DNA of 64,000 nt from Ancistrus triradiatus (GCA_025084515.1 JAJAGP010000273.1:62001-126000), one strand, 5' to 3'. Positions 1 to 12,328 are shown, counted from the first letter of the stretch. The notes: generated from the sequence alone by a model not told the origin. Translations and numbers: made by a program.

Positions 1-289
1 CACTGCACTTCAATTAGGCTTTTAGGTGTTTTCCCAAGGCAGTTGCACAAATCTGGCCAGCAGATGTCGCTAAAGGTTTCAAATGCAAACATTTTTCAAA
101 GCAAACTTTATTAAGTGGAAATATCTAATCAGCCAATCAGACAGCAGCAGCTTGATGCATTTAGGCTGGATCAAGACGAGCTGCTGAATCAAACGGAGCA
201 TCAGAATGAGGAAGAAAGGTGATTTAAGTGACTTTTAACGTGACATGGTTGTTGATGAGTATTTCAGAAACTGAAATAGCAGATCGATT

Positions 290-750
290 GGGATTTTCAC
301 ACACAGCGCCATCTCTAGGGTTTACAGAGAATATTCTGAAAAAGAGAAAATATCCAACATCTAAGAAACACCTCTGAGTAAACAACACGTCCCACCTTGA
401 AGCAGATGGGCTATAGCAGCAGAAGCACACTGGGTGCCAATCATGTCAGCTAAGAACAGGACACTGAGGCTACAATTCACACGGGCTCACCAAAACTGGG
501 TAATAGAAGATTGGAAAAGCTTTGCCTGGATGAGTCTGGATTTCTGCTGCGACATTTGAACTGTTGGTTCAGAACAACTGAGCATGGTTTTTGAGTATTG
601 TTGCTGACCATGTGCACCCCTTATGCCCACAGTGTACCATCTTCTGGTGGCGACTTCCAGCAGGGTAACGCTCCATGAAACAAAACTCAGATAAACTCAA
701 ACTGGTTGATTCTATGCCACGAAGAATTAAGGCAGTACTAGCAAGATTTA
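290..750 (+). pseudogene. Tc1-like transposase remnant
   Basis: Frame-shifted translation keeps Tc1 (DD34E) blocks in order: LSAKNRTLRL, RAHQNW, DWKSFAW, a degraded site corresponding to the YLSIVADHV block, and SMPRRIKAVLA at the C-terminal end (about 710-745). Multiple stops and frameshifts. Confidence 0.8.
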
Positions 751-759
751 CCTAACAAA

Positions 760-954
760 GTGTGTGTGTGTGTGTGTGTGTGTGTGTAAGGGCCTCTGTG
801 GGTGGTAAAAACTGCACAGTTGCCATGATCTGCATGACCCCCAAAGGCCCGAAAGGTGAAGGGTTTATTAGTGATCTGGTTAGTGACTGTTTTAAATAGA
901 TCCATGATCTGAGCGGTTTCCACCCCCCACCTGTTCTAGCACAGAAACCTGGTT

Positions 955-1016
<62 letters not shown>
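760..1016. repeat. (GT)n at 760-787 and (CA)n at 959-1016
   Basis: Two dinucleotide runs in opposite orientation, 171 bp apart. Open frames across them are repeat artefacts. Confidence 0.95.
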
Positions 1017-1018
<2 letters not shown>

Positions 1019-1663
1019 CAGTAGGGGGTGGAAGAAGGTCTAGGAGAAAGTTGGATGATTCCCAGGGGACGAGTGTGACTGGCTCTCCTTTCGGTCCTGT
1101 CTAGACGCTTCAGTCTTTGTCCTTGATTTGGATTTTCTCATCTCTCATACTCGACGTTGCCCCTCTGCCCATTGTTCTTCCTCTCTGCACCGAGGCGCGG
1201 GGACAAAGCAGAGGATCCTCCACTTCCTAAACGAGTCAAGGACTCACTTGGCAGTGATAGAGGCGCCACGGGGGCCAACTCTGATCCGCCACGCGTGACA
1301 AGAACAGCAGGAAAACACAGAAAACGCAGTAAAAAAACATACAATAAAACGACTGTAATGTGAGTTTGGATCTTTACAAAAAGAAAAGTGTTGTTGTGCA
1401 TTTTAAAACTTTGACAGACGTGTCAGTGCACATAAGAATGAATCATAACAAAAAGACCACATCGAGTTAATAACACAGACAGGGGAAATTCGTTTACTAC
1501 GAAAAGCAAGTCGATTTCTTTAAACCTTATGTACCACCTCATTAGCTTATTAGTGTCCCGGGTCAAGTTCAGAGTCAGCTGTTAGTGAGCAGAAAATCGT
1601 GCGGCCTTAGGGGTATCGCGCTCGCAGCTTTAATTTTTAAGTCTTCCAGCTTTCAAAGACAGG

Positions 1664-1665
<2 letters not shown>

Positions 1666-1729
<64 letters not shown>
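1666..1729. repeat. (TG)32 microsatellite
   Basis: Uninterrupted TG run. Confidence 0.95.
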
Positions 1730-1730
<1 letters not shown>

Positions 1731-2183
1731 TCGTTCAGCTTGAACATCCTGTTAAGTGTAAGGTGCTCAGCAGGAACCCTAGACCAAACACAGAAAAGCT
1801 TGAAGTGGATTTGTTTTCATTCAAAACAAAACAGCGAGGTCACTTGAGAGAGCTCGGGAGTCACTTAATGTCTTGTAAATTCCACCTTAAATATAAATTT
1901 CACAAGAAAACTAAGCAAGCAAACGATACCTAAATGCGTCAGAGACGCCGCTGAAAGCCCGAGCAAAGATCAGCAAGATGATCACACTTACAAACACCAT
2001 TTACAGCTTGGTACAAATAAGCAGAGGAAAGATCATCCACACAAACACGAGGAACTTACACAAAAAAGTCTCTGAACACATCAACCGAGTCAGAACTGTC
2101 TCGAGAACAAACGTGAGCTAACGAACAAGCGAGCACACGGCCGGTAAGGTAGTTTGACAAACAGTGACACACGTGCCAAACAG

Positions 2184-2235
2184 GGTTGCCAGATCCCACG
2201 AGGGAAACAAGCAAACAAGTCAATGGAAACAAACC
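2184..2235. mobile_element. single end of the CAGGGTTGCCAGATCC family
   Basis: CAGGGTTGCCAGATCCCACG followed by GGAAACAAGCAAACAAG resembles the reverse of the right end at 48530-48570. No partner end was recognised. Confidence 0.4.
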
Positions 2236-3324
2236 CAAGCTTAGTGAATTGAGAGAGTGACCATGTGATCAGTTAATAAAAAAATTGTGTATATAATTGT
2301 GTATATATTTATATATTTGAGTCATGGTGGCCGGGCATGGCACTCTACAGACACAACAGGTTGCAGGGCAGGCATGGGCAAAAGGTGGTGGATGGAAATG
2401 GGAAAAACAGGGCGTAGGCTCTCGCTGGGATGCAGATAGGACTGGCTTTCATGGGAACTGAATAAAAGGAGGACAGATTTATTTAAAAACAAAAAACCTT
2501 CAAGAAATATTTTCCGTTGTACTAGACTTGCCTGTTTGTAAAGCTGCTTTGCAACGATATAGATTCTTAAAATCACTTTATAAATAAAGCTAAACTGGTT
2601 TTAATCGAGTGGATCAAAGCTGGGGTGCATGGATTTGATTTTAACTTGTTTTTTATCCTTCCATCTCTACAATGTATTTAAATTTAATTAACTGTGGTCA
2701 TAGGAAGAACAAATCTGACCACACAAAGTAGTCAGAGGTCTGGATCTAAGCTTGAACCCTGTAGGTGTGAGGAACCAGAATCAAACCACCTCTGAAAATG
2801 CTCAGAACTGCATTTTATTAGTCTGATACTGAACTAAAAACTTCTCCAAAAGTATTTACTCTTCCAATACAAACCTGTCTCGTTCTTTTTTAATTGGTCC
2901 TTTCCCACCATTTACTCAGAAGCTGCTACGTTGAAGTCAGTTGTTTGTGTAGCCCAGGGTCTGTTCCTAAATAAACTCTGGAAGATAGAGATATGCGATG
3001 GACTGGCACCCTGTAGGGTGCAAACATTTCTGGGGTGCAACACACTGGATAGTTTTTTAAATAGAGACAAATTAATAAACTATTGAACATGTCTCCCAGT
3101 GTGTGTCCCGAGTTCTGTGTGGTTGGTGAGCTCCCGGTTTGACCTGACTGACCCTAACCTTTGGCTCCAAACAGGTGGCTAGAGCACCATTTAAAACCAG
3201 TTATTTGACCCCACTTATGGCCTTTGAACCTCAGGCACCTGCACAGCACCAGCACAACCCAGCACAGAACATGCACCGGTGCAACACGAGGAACTAACGC
3301 AGTAGTAACATAACAACATGAAAA

Positions 3325-3490
3325 CATCTCTAGCGCCATCTCTAGGCTTTACAGAGAATGGGTGGAAATGCCATGTTGATGCCAGAGGTCAGAGGAGAAT
3401 GGACAGACTGCTTTCAGCTGATATAAAGTGTCCAAGTTATGCAGAAAAGCATCTTTTAACTAAAAAAATGCATGGTTGCACTAGTAAAGT
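3325..3490 (+). pseudogene. Tc1-like transposase remnant, part 1
   Basis: AGAGAATGGGTGGAAATGCC followed by ATGTTGATGCCAG matches the antisense copy near 60990. The matching downstream part of the same family is at 4620-4850, beyond a minisatellite. Confidence 0.6.
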
Positions 3491-3544
3491 AAATTCCAGT
3501 TGCCAGGCTCTTGCTATGTTGTCAATGAGGTGCAACAGTTTTGG

Positions 3545-4395
3545 TAGATCAGGACTATGTGGTTGCTAAGTCATTACTACATGGTTGCTGTGGTTTGCCA
3601 GGTGGTTGCTGTGGTGTTACTAGGTTGTTGCTATGGTATGCCAGGTGGTTGCTAGGTTACTAGGTGGTAACTAGTTGGTGGCTATGGTGTGCCAGGTAGT
3701 TGCCATAGTGTTGCTAGGTGGTTGCTATGGTATTGCTAGGTGGTTGCTATGGTGTTCCATGTGGTTACTATGGTGTTGATTGGACGTTGCTAGGTGGTTG
3801 CTATGGTTTCCCATGTGGTTTTTATGGTATTACTAGGTCGTAGCTAGGTGATGGGTATGGTGTGCCAGGTGGTTGCTATGGTGTTACTGGGTGGTTGCTG
3901 TGGGGTCCCAGGTGGTTGCTAGGTGGTTGTTATGGTGTTACTAGGTGGTAACTAGGTGGTGGCTATGGTAGTTGCCATGGCGTTGCTAGTTGGCTACTAG
4001 GTTGTTGATATGGTGCTCCATGTGTTTGATATGGTGTTGTAAGGTGGTTGCTATGGTGTGCCATGTGGTGGGTATGGTGTGCCAGGTGGTTGCTATGGTG
4101 TCCCATGTGGTTGTTATGGTATTACTAGGTGGTAACTAGGTGGTGGCTATGGTGTGCCAGGTGGTTGTTATGGTGTCCCATGTGGTTGCTACGGTGTTGC
4201 TAGGTGATTGTTAGGTGGTTGGTATGGTGTGCCAGGTGGTTGTTATGGTGTTGCTAGGTGGTTGCTAAGGTATCCCAGGTTGTTGCTATGGTGTTGCTAG
4301 CTGGTTGCTAAGCAGTTACTATGGTATTTCAGATGGTTGCTATGGTGTGTCAGGTGGTTATTAAGTGTTTGCTGTGGTAGCCCATGTGATTGGAG
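3545..4395 (+). repeat. GGTGGTTGCTATGGTGTTGCTA minisatellite
   Basis: About 850 bp of units near 20-40 bp built from GGTTGCTATGGTGTTGCTAG, GTGCCAGGTGGTTG and GTCCCATGTGG. Variants interleave irregularly. It separates two fragments of one Tc1 family. Confidence 0.93.
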
Positions 4396-4614
4396 GTCTT
4401 ACTTAGAGTATTTGTCTCACTGTGATATGGTGCCAAAACTTTTGCATCCCATTCATTCCTATGGGAAAGAAATTAGGGAAAAATGCATAGCTACGTGAAA
4501 ACCATGTGTCTGTTCAATATTCGAGCCCGGATCAGATACAATCAGACCGAACAATCTGGATTTGGAACGGTGTCGATAAAACTAAATAATAATGATATAA
4601 ATCGGATAACAACA

Positions 4615-4860
4615 TATTGTAATGCGCAACCACAGTAACAACATGTCCAACCTTAAAGCAGATGGGTTACAGCAGCAGAAGACCACACCGGGTGCTGCTC
4701 CCTAATACCAACTGAGCATGGTTTAAACCCCACAGCCTACCTGAGTATTGTTGCTGACCCTGTGCACCCCTTTATACCCATGCACATTGTACCATCTTCT
4801 GATGGCTCAGCACTGTTGATGGAAGGCATGGTCTGCACATGCACCCTAATATCACACCTG
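4615..4860 (+). pseudogene. Tc1-like transposase remnant, part 2
   Basis: AACATGTCCAACCTTAAAGC, GCAGCAGAAGACCACACCGG and TATTGTTGCTGACCCTGTGC are in the same order as in 390-640. A deletion removes the middle of the gene. Confidence 0.7.
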
Positions 4861-5136
4861 CACAGGTACGGCTACACCTGCAGCCCCTCCTTATATCCGG
4901 CTGAGCTCGTACCGAGTGACAGAATCCAAACATCCAGTGGAGCTGGGCTTCAGACTGAGAGAGATTAATGACGAGCTGCTCTTCCAGCCCTGACGGAACT
5001 CCTGCAGCTTTCTGGTAGCAGAGTGTGTTACTGTAAGAGGACTGCAGGCGCCGCGCCCTGAGGGATGCATAACCCCAATCCCAAAAGATATGACAGCGTG
5101 AACCCAACATATGTCATGTTTTTTTTTTCCTGGGCA

Positions 5137-6053
5137 ACTTCATTTCATTTGTTAATAAACATCCATTCCTGCATTTCAGGCCTGCAACACGTTCCAAACA
5201 AAGTTATGATAGCATGTGGTTTTGTTTTGTGTTTTGTCTCGATGAAAAATGCATGGATGTCTCAGATAAAGATGTCGTCTTGAAGGCAGCTTATGTTGCT
5301 CTAAAATCTCAGTGTACTTTTCTGCATTAACGCTGCATCACAGAAGTGGAAATGACATTTAGCAAGAGCCCTGACCTGACCCCATACCATGCCAGAGCCT
5401 GGCTTTTGGACTTTTTCCTCATAACAGTCTGGATGCTCCTTTTTCTTTTCGTCTTTGGTCCAAAAAAGACCTGTGATACTGATGGGTCTGAGCACAATCC
5501 CCGTTCCTACTGTATGATGGTCCACCCCAGATGCCTCCGAGCTCAGAGAAGTCGAGCCGCTTCTAGACATAGTTATAACATAAGGCTTCTTTTTAGCACA
5601 GTAACGTTTAAGTGGTATTTGTGAATGTAATTCTGTATTGTAGAGCTTCATAAAGGTTTGATAAAAGAATCCCTGGTCCATGTGGTTCTATCAGCTATTG
5701 ATAAATGCCGGTTCTTGATGCAGTGCCGTCTGAGGGAGCGGAGATCACCCCTCTTCTGTTTAGGCTTTTTAGGAAATTCCTCCAGATTATTTGAATGGTT
5801 TAATGATATTATGCTCTGTAGAGGGAGAAATATATAAATCCCTTCCAGTCTTTCTTTGAGGAACTTTGTTTTCAAATATTTCACATTTTCTCCCACATTT
5901 GTTGATAAACTGGAGATCCTCTGATCATCTTTACTCCTCGGAGACTCGGGCATTTGTGGATACTGCTTTTGTACCAAATCATGATTATAATCACCTGTTT
6001 TGTTTCAGGCCTGAAATGCAGGAATGGATGTTTATTAACAAATGAAATGAAGT
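5137..6053 (-). mobile_element. Tc1/mariner copy with exact 48-bp inverted arms and broken transposase
   Basis: Arms 5137-5184 and 6006-6053 are perfect inverted repeats of 48 bp. Sequence outside them (TTTTTTTCC.. and ..AAAAAAACC) is also imperfectly inverted, so the true termini lie further out, as in IR/DR-type Tc1 elements. The minus-strand interior encodes Tc1 transposase blocks in two frames: SPRSKD, RHCIKNRHLSIAD, then AKKKPYV, HPDCYEEKVQKPGSGMVWG. The catalytic region is truncated. Confidence 0.82.
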
Positions 6054-6365
6054 CGACTAGAAAAAAACCACGTGAAATATCTCGGGCTCATACTGTCTGC
6101 GTTCTTCCATTTATCTTCATCGTGTAACTTTGTAACGTTGTCCTGTCTGATGATCTTCTTCTTGAAATAATTCACTCCTGGTGTGACTTTAGAAACAAAT
6201 ATAGGCGTGAGTTTATGATTAAATAGTTTAGTGCGAGGCTGAATGTCGTGTGCGAGTTTATTCTTCTCCGCTTTAGTACCAAACGACCCCATTAGAAACA
6301 CAATAGCAGTGTAATTTATTTCCACGGCACATCCACGCTGCAAGAGACAGCACAATAAATTACTG

Positions 6366-6368
<3 letters not shown>

Positions 6369-6414
<46 letters not shown>
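6369..6414. repeat. (TG)23 microsatellite
   Basis: Uninterrupted TG run. Confidence 0.95.
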
Positions 6415-6416
<2 letters not shown>

Positions 6417-6884
6417 CTGGCATCACCCCAACACACAGACACACAGCCATTCATTTTTATCACTGAGGCAGGATGTTCTTGTTTTTCTTCCACTTTCCAT
6501 TCCTGTCCTTGTTTCTGATATAGTCTTAGACATAACTAATATTCAATTTTATAAAATAAAGAATGAAATTTGCTCAGGTGCTTTCTTTCTGAGGAGGAGT
6601 GAATGTTATCTAGTCAGCAGCGACGTTAGATCGGGACAGACCCTAAACAAGATGGATGAGGATGAAAGTATATAAAGGCTGCCAAAAAGCCTACAAAGAA
6701 TGGCTTAGGGTGGAAGGAGGACCGGGAAAATTGCTCATAACGAAGCTCTTTATTTAAACGGCCAAAAAGCACGATAGAAAGCTCTTAAAGGTGCTGCAAA
6801 CAGTGGCAAGGCTTCCATTCATTGAAAAGTTACCCAAAATATGTTAGTCAATACCTGTGCAACTATAAATTTAAGCTTATATGT

Positions 6885-7085
6885 CTGGACTGTGGTAGCC
6901 TAGTGGATAAAGTACTGGACTATGGATCATAAGGTCCAGTTCAAATCCCACCTCTGTCAAGCTACCACTGTTGGGTCCTTGAGCAAGGCCCTTAACCCAC
7001 AATTGCTTGGATTGTAAGACTGTATCAGTTGTAAGTCGCTCTGGATAAGGGCGTCTGCTAAATGCTGTAAATGTAAATGTCTTTA
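6885..7085 (+). mobile_element. tRNA-derived SINE
   Basis: tRNA-like head with A-box-like GTGGTAGCCTAGTGG and B-box-like GGTCCAGTTCAAATCC, then a body with GAGCAAGGCCCTTAACCC and the L2-type tail GTCGCTCTGGATAAGGGCGT...CTGCTAAATG, ending in a short (TAAATG)n. Close to full length. Confidence 0.85.
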
Positions 7086-8019
7086 AAAATGAAAATAAAC
7101 AGACTGGCAATGCATGCTCGAAGAAATAAAATGTTTTTGTATCAGATTAAAAACATTTAAAAAAAATATTAACAGCACTTACTTTTGAGAAATGAGTAGT
7201 TATCTTGGTCTGAGAATCCTTTTTTTCTTTATCCTTGTAATCTGGAGGAAACGAGTCTTCTGGAATGAAATATCGATGAGAACCGAGGTACCGCTGTGTG
7301 CATACCTGGTTACTTACCGCCTCTCACAAATCTGTTTAACATCTTTATAAGAATCACTGATGTTAGATGGTGACTTGATTTTAAATGGAGGTTTGTATTC
7401 CAGTTTTTTATATTCTGTGTGTATTCCTCTTGGTGCAATGTAGTTAAAACTGACTATGATTTGTTGGTGGTGCATAAAGTTTGGGCATCACTGTTGTACT
7501 CCAGGTTTAGTAAAATGCGCTGTGATGGACCGGTGACTCCTGCACCCTGTGCTTTCTGGGTATAGAATAGGAAAGTTTAAACAAAGGTTAAAAAGTGGGC
7601 ACAAATAAAATTGTAAAATGCAATGCCAATGTAAACACAGTTTAAATATGGTTTGTATTTAATTATAGGGGATACCTGACCATATTTAACAAGTTAAGTG
7701 CAAAACATAATAATAACTTAACAATAAGTCCCAAAACTTAAGTGTGTTTTTCACCAAGTTACCTTATTCTTAATGTTTTGGATTTTTGGAGTTTTACTTT
7801 TTAAACTTACATGACCTTCCTTCTATTCCTCATGCTCTTCATTTTTTAGATGATTTATTTATTAATGGGTTGGCGTTCTCAGACTTGCGTTGCTGCTTAT
7901 GATGTGCTTTAATGTTTGATGGATTTCTGGTTTAGCTGTTTAAGGACGATGTATTTATGTGGTTGTATCCTGCCTTGTCAGACTTTAATTAACAAAGTAT
8001 TCAAGTCTAAAGTCTACTT
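7086..8019. other. gene-free spacer
   Basis: AT-rich sequence. 7515-7565 carries a GTGATGGACCGGTGACTCCT-like retroposon tail related to 2995-3015. No exon recognised. Confidence 0.4.
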
Positions 8020-8740
8020 CCCTTCTGATTACTTCCCTGAGGAAAGGTGTCTCGTCATACAAATCCCTGGCTTAAGGGTGCCAGGGACCCCAACATACGA
8101 GAAATGCCAGACTTCAGGTGCCAGCCAACAGAACACTGGATTTAACAGTGCCAGGAAACTTTGCCAGGGACAGGATACCAAGCAGAGTGGCTCAGTCTGT
8201 TTTAGAGTTATAAGCAGTTTTTGCGAGATTCTGTGCATATGTCACATCTGGTCCGGCACTTTTCAACTCTGAGACCCCTGGTGAGGCAGAACACAAACAG
8301 ACAAAACTGGGATGTTAATCCAGAGGGCATTATTCGCCTGATGGCATGTGCCACTGCACACAAACTCAGGGTTGTGGGTGCTAGGGAGCCCAATTTCTAG
8401 GAACTACCATGTGCAACCAGTTTTGGAATTCAGGTGCCAGCCAACCATACCAGGGACTCAATGGTGCCAGGAATACGCCCGCAATGCATCATGTGAATGC
8501 TACAGGGCAGGATATGAACTGGCTCAGTCAGTATCAGGCTCAGTGGATACCAATGCAGAGCCACCCTGGTTCATACCCCGTCTCTGGCAATGTGAGTTCT
8601 GTAAGGTACAGAGTGGCGATTCAGTTTCTGGCAATGTTACTAAGCACAGAGTTGGGTTTTCTGGCATCCTAGATGTGTGGTCAGATGTCCCGCCTCGTCA
8701 GAGGCTCAGTGTTTGTTTGGCTGAGTGTAAAAGACAAATT
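8020..8740 (+). repeat. two diverged copies of a GCCAGGGAC-rich repeat
   Basis: 8075-8200 and 8360-8500 share AATTCAGGTGCCAGCCAAC, CCAGGGACxx and GGTGCCAGGAA. Short relatives occur at 26390-26430 and 63760-63930. The open frame 8348-8743 is a by-product. Family unknown. Confidence 0.55.
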
Positions 8741-9367
8741 TAGCAAAAATGAGTTGGCATTTTATCTGAGTATGTGTCACTATAAAATTAATTAGACCAA
8801 TAGAGATTTCAGGTTCCTTTTATGGAGGACCACCCCTTCGTAAAAAAGTTGCCAAAACTCAAACGCAAAGAAGGAGGCAAAAGCAAAAGCAAAAGTCAGA
8901 AGCAACAGACCCTTTGAGCAAAATCGGAGAAAACAAGAGAATTTAAAGCTAAGATGGGTAAAATTCCTACTAAAAACAGGATCAGATACCGGTAAGAGAA
9001 ATAAAGCTATCAAATATATTTTAAAAAAGAAATGTATTTGAATTTTTTTAATATTTTGCGTGAAAGTGCCAGAAGTTCGAGGAATTTCTTTTGGCGCTGG
9101 TGTCAACATAAAATTAAATCTAATAAAATTACTGTATAAAAAAATATGCGACATGTGACAAAGATGAGATAAAATATTATTTTTTAAAGCCATTCTTGAG
9201 TTCTGATCCACAGAACAGACACATACAGACACGACTGTCTGAGGGAGGAGAGACTGATTGGGGGATTAATAACTGCAACAGCAACCCCTACAGACGCCTA
9301 GAAACTCTCGGAGCAATAAAAACGTTAGTTTATTCCTGAATTAAATCAATGCAAAAAAAAAGTATGG

Positions 9368-9402
<35 letters not shown>

Positions 9403-9568
9403 CAACAAATCCCATTCCCCCCTACAATGAGTTGATCAAAAGCAGGGGATCAGAAATAAGAGAGTGTGTGTGGTAAAAAGCTAACCCGAGGAGATATGAC
9501 CTTTTATCAGTCGAGGAACACTTTATCATATTCTCTTACACACACTGTGTGAGGTACTCCTCGTGTGT

Positions 9569-9570
<2 letters not shown>
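8741..9570. other. gene-free spacer with (GT)n
   Basis: (GT)n at 9371-9401. 9060-9110 has GTGCCAGAAGTTCGAGGAA and GGCGCTGGTGTCAAC, related to the antisense of 10700-10745. Otherwise nothing recognised. Confidence 0.45.

Positions 9571-9654
<84 letters not shown>
9571..9654. repeat. (GT)n microsatellite, about 84 bp
   Basis: Uninterrupted GT run, the longest in the left half of the window. Confidence 0.95.
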
Positions 9655-9662
<8 letters not shown>

Positions 9663-10025
9663 GGTGTGACAGAGGGATAAATATGGTTAGCAGAGATGAA
9701 CAGCATGTTGGTGCATTAAGGCCTATAGTAACTACACTACACATATACAGCTCATTAAGCGAATATCTTAGGAAACAGCGACATCTGGTGGCAGGATAGA
9801 CAGTATGTATATATATATATAGGTGTGTGTGTTGTGGTGTGTGTGTGTGGTTGTGTGTGTGTGTGTGGTGGGTGGGTGGTGTGACAGAGGGATAAATATG
9901 GGTTAGTCGAGATGAACAGCATTTTGGTGCATTAAGGCCTATAGTCACACACCTACACATATAACAGCTCATTAAGCGAATATCTTAAGGAAACACGACA
10001 TCTGGTGGCGGATAACAGTATGTAA
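9645..10025 (+). repeat. tandem duplication of a 160-bp segment
   Basis: 9655-9808 and 9868-10022 both run from GTGACAGAGGGATAAATATG through GCATTAAGGCCTATAGT and CTCATTAAGCGAATATCTTA to CATCTGGTGGC. They differ mainly by single-base indels. Each copy sits between (GT)n and (AT)n runs. Confidence 0.88.
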
Positions 10026-10088
10026 TATATATATATATATTTATATATATATAGATATATATATTTATATATAATTTAAATAAAAAAC

Positions 10089-10131
<43 letters not shown>

Positions 10132-10132
10132 A

Positions 10133-10150
10133 CCCGTCAGACTCCAATAA

Positions 10151-10191
<41 letters not shown>

Positions 10192-10549
10192 TATATATAT
10201 ATTATTATTATATAATAATTGGAGTCTGACTGTTTGGGGCGTGGACAGGTGTCTTTTATACAGATAATGAGGTCAAACAGGTGCCATTATTGCAGGTAAC
10301 GAGTGGAGGACAGAAGAGCTTCTTAAGAAGTTACAGGTCTGTGAGAGCCAGAGATCTAGCTTGTTTGTGGGTGACCAAATACTTATTTTCCACCATGATT
10401 TACAATTAAATTCTTTAAATATCCTACAATGTGTTTTCTTGGATATTTGTTTTTCATTTTGTCTCTCATAGTTGAAGTGTAGCTATGATGAGAATTTCAG
10501 ACCTCCCACATCAAGTAGGAGAACTTGACTAAATACTTTTTTGCCCCAC

Positions 10550-10560
<11 letters not shown>
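10133..10560 (+). mobile_element. Tc1-like element end with (AT)n hairpin
   Basis: GTCAGACTCCAATAATGATAT and its inverted copy (ATATAATAATTGGAGTCTGAC) face each other across (AT)n. The rest, to ACTTTTTTGCCCCACTGTA at 10555, is the noncoding end of a widespread fish Tc1-type element whose terminus reads TACAGTGGGGCAAAAAAGT. Confidence 0.65.
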
Positions 10561-10593
<33 letters not shown>

Positions 10594-11079
10594 TAACATA
10601 GAGATTTTATTAACTATATAACTGTGTATTTAATTTTTTGTCATATTTGTTGTGTAGCATATATTTTTATATAGTCATTTTATTTCATTTAATTTTATGT
10701 TGACATTGGCACCAAGAGAAATTCCTCGTACTTCTGGTCCTTCTAATTTTCTGCCAGAAGAAAATACATTTGGCAAACGCAGATGACAAAAACTAAATTG
10801 AATTTATTTATTTTTAAAATACATTTGCTAACCTTATTTCTCTTTACTGGTATCTGATCCTTTTTTTTGTTTTAATTTTGTTTGCTTTATTTGCTTTCAT
10901 TTTCTTATTTTCTCCAATATTGCTCACAGGTATGGACGGCAAAATGTGAGAAATCAATCAATCAATCAATCAATCAATCTAGAAATAAATAAATACATAA
11001 ATAAATGAATAAATAAATGTTGGACACAAAAGAATAAATGAATGTAGAATAAATGAAGAGAAGTGAATTTTATGTAGAA

Positions 11080-11500
11080 GCTGTTGGTGATTTACATTTG
11101 GGTGTGTCAAAGGCCATAGTGTGAAGGAAGTAGCTGAATTTGCAGGAGTACTGAAGCAGACGGTCAAACGTGTCCGAGTGTACAGGAAATTCTCATCAGA
11201 ATTTCATCAGAAAAGTGACTGACAGGGACCACTGATGTGCTTCACTGCTTGTGAATAAAAAGCTTTGCTTCCAGGAGCCAACGAAGGTCCTTCAGAACCA
11301 ATTTCTGAAAGAACACTCCGCAGGGAACAGCATACCATGAGCATACGGAGCAGAGTGGCACGCAAATGGCCTTTGCTGACTTCTGCTCACAAACATGCCC
11401 GTTACAGCGGGTGAAAAGACAAAAATTGTTCTGTTCATGATGTTCTCTGGTCAGATGAATGATGCTAGACATCATGCTCATCGAGAACAATCGTATTCAA
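11080..11500 (+). pseudogene. Tc1-like transposase remnant
   Basis: Degraded frames include a TMSIRSRVARKWPLLTS block and KHARLQR, matching the conserved Tc1 segment between DNA-binding and catalytic domains. Starts with a helix-turn-helix-like region (SKAIV-type, heavily mutated). Confidence 0.7.
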
Positions 11501-11649
11501 TCATTAACGTCTGCTTTGTGACCCATTTTCCACACATCGAACGAGATGTTCACTGCACTGTACCACCTCTTCTCGATCTATGAATCCCATCACACACCCC
11601 ACAGGCATTTATAGCCCTATTTATAGCAGGAACATGAAGTTACGACCAC

Positions 11650-12165
11650 CTTAAAGATGCATGGTTTTGTCATGCTTATTATGGGAGCTTATTATTTCCT
11701 GTGTAACTCAGGCAAACAGTGACTGTCTAGACCACATTATTGTATTACTCAAAGGTCCAGACCTTGTGCCACATGAGCTTTTCTGTTGGTATTGCCTTCG
11801 TTACCCTTGCCAGTTGGTCCTCCGTTTGTCCTGGGACCACCATCGGTAGGTATTCACCACTGCTGAGCAGGAATTGTTTATGAAATGCTCCGACCCCGTC
11901 CTGAACATAATCACCATATGGTATTCCCGTTTGCATTGTTTACTCCTACACTGCCGGCCCAACACGTACGCCACCTATTCCAGACCCGCTGTAGCAGGTG
12001 CACATAATTTGGCCCTGTCAGGCTAACAGTGCAGCATGTAGCTGTGCATTTCGGCTGACTGACTACAGCTGTATCCATCATGGTAAACAAGCTACAGCGG
12101 GCATTCGGGTTTCCACTCCACTTGCGCTCTGTTAGACGTTTCACTCTCACCATACGGTTCGTATT
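11650..12165 (-). other. coding-like remnant of unknown origin
   Basis: Minus-strand frames 11745-11936 and 11911-12160 give protein-like text in overlapping frames, but I do not recognise a family. It may be a decayed transposon. No intact gene is supported. Confidence 0.3.
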
Positions 12166-12172
12166 GTAATGC

Positions 12173-12188
12173 AGAGAGAGAGAGAGAC

Positions 12189-12270
<82 letters not shown>

Positions 12271-12285
12271 CGCGAGAGAGAGAAA

Positions 12286-12327
<42 letters not shown>
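12173..12327. repeat. (GA)n microsatellite, about 155 bp
   Basis: GA run with a few GC and AAAAGG interruptions. Arg-Glu and Leu-Ser frames here are artefacts. Confidence 0.95.

Positions 12328-12328
<1 letters not shown>

Larger units (their letters stand above)
1017..3320. other. gene-free spacer with scattered repeat fragments
   Basis: Besides the (TG)n at 1666-1729 and a GGGTTGCCAG end at 2184, it holds a repeat tail at 2530-2600 (GTAAAGCTGCTTTGCAACG...AAATAAAGC) and a GCGATGGACTGGCACCCTGT tail at 2995-3015, both common at fish retroposon ends. No exon recognised. Confidence 0.45.

Noticed and set aside
752..1015. Val-Cys and His-Thr repeat proteins across GT/CA runs (here and at 1667, 6370, 9526, 24507, 34051, 52462, 60000)
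   Set aside because: Translations of dinucleotide microsatellites. Only the 24507-24764 and 45475-45687 frames contain real exons, accounted for under insig2 and ddx18.
3545..4395. CRISPR-like regularly spaced repeats
   Set aside because: Variable units without unique spacers, in a vertebrate genome; it is a minisatellite.
5065..5283. 72-codon plus-strand frame
   Set aside because: Crosses the arm of the Tc1 copy and a poly-T run; no support.
8348..8743. 131-codon frame
   Set aside because: Overlaps a dispersed repeat with related copies elsewhere; no domain recognised.
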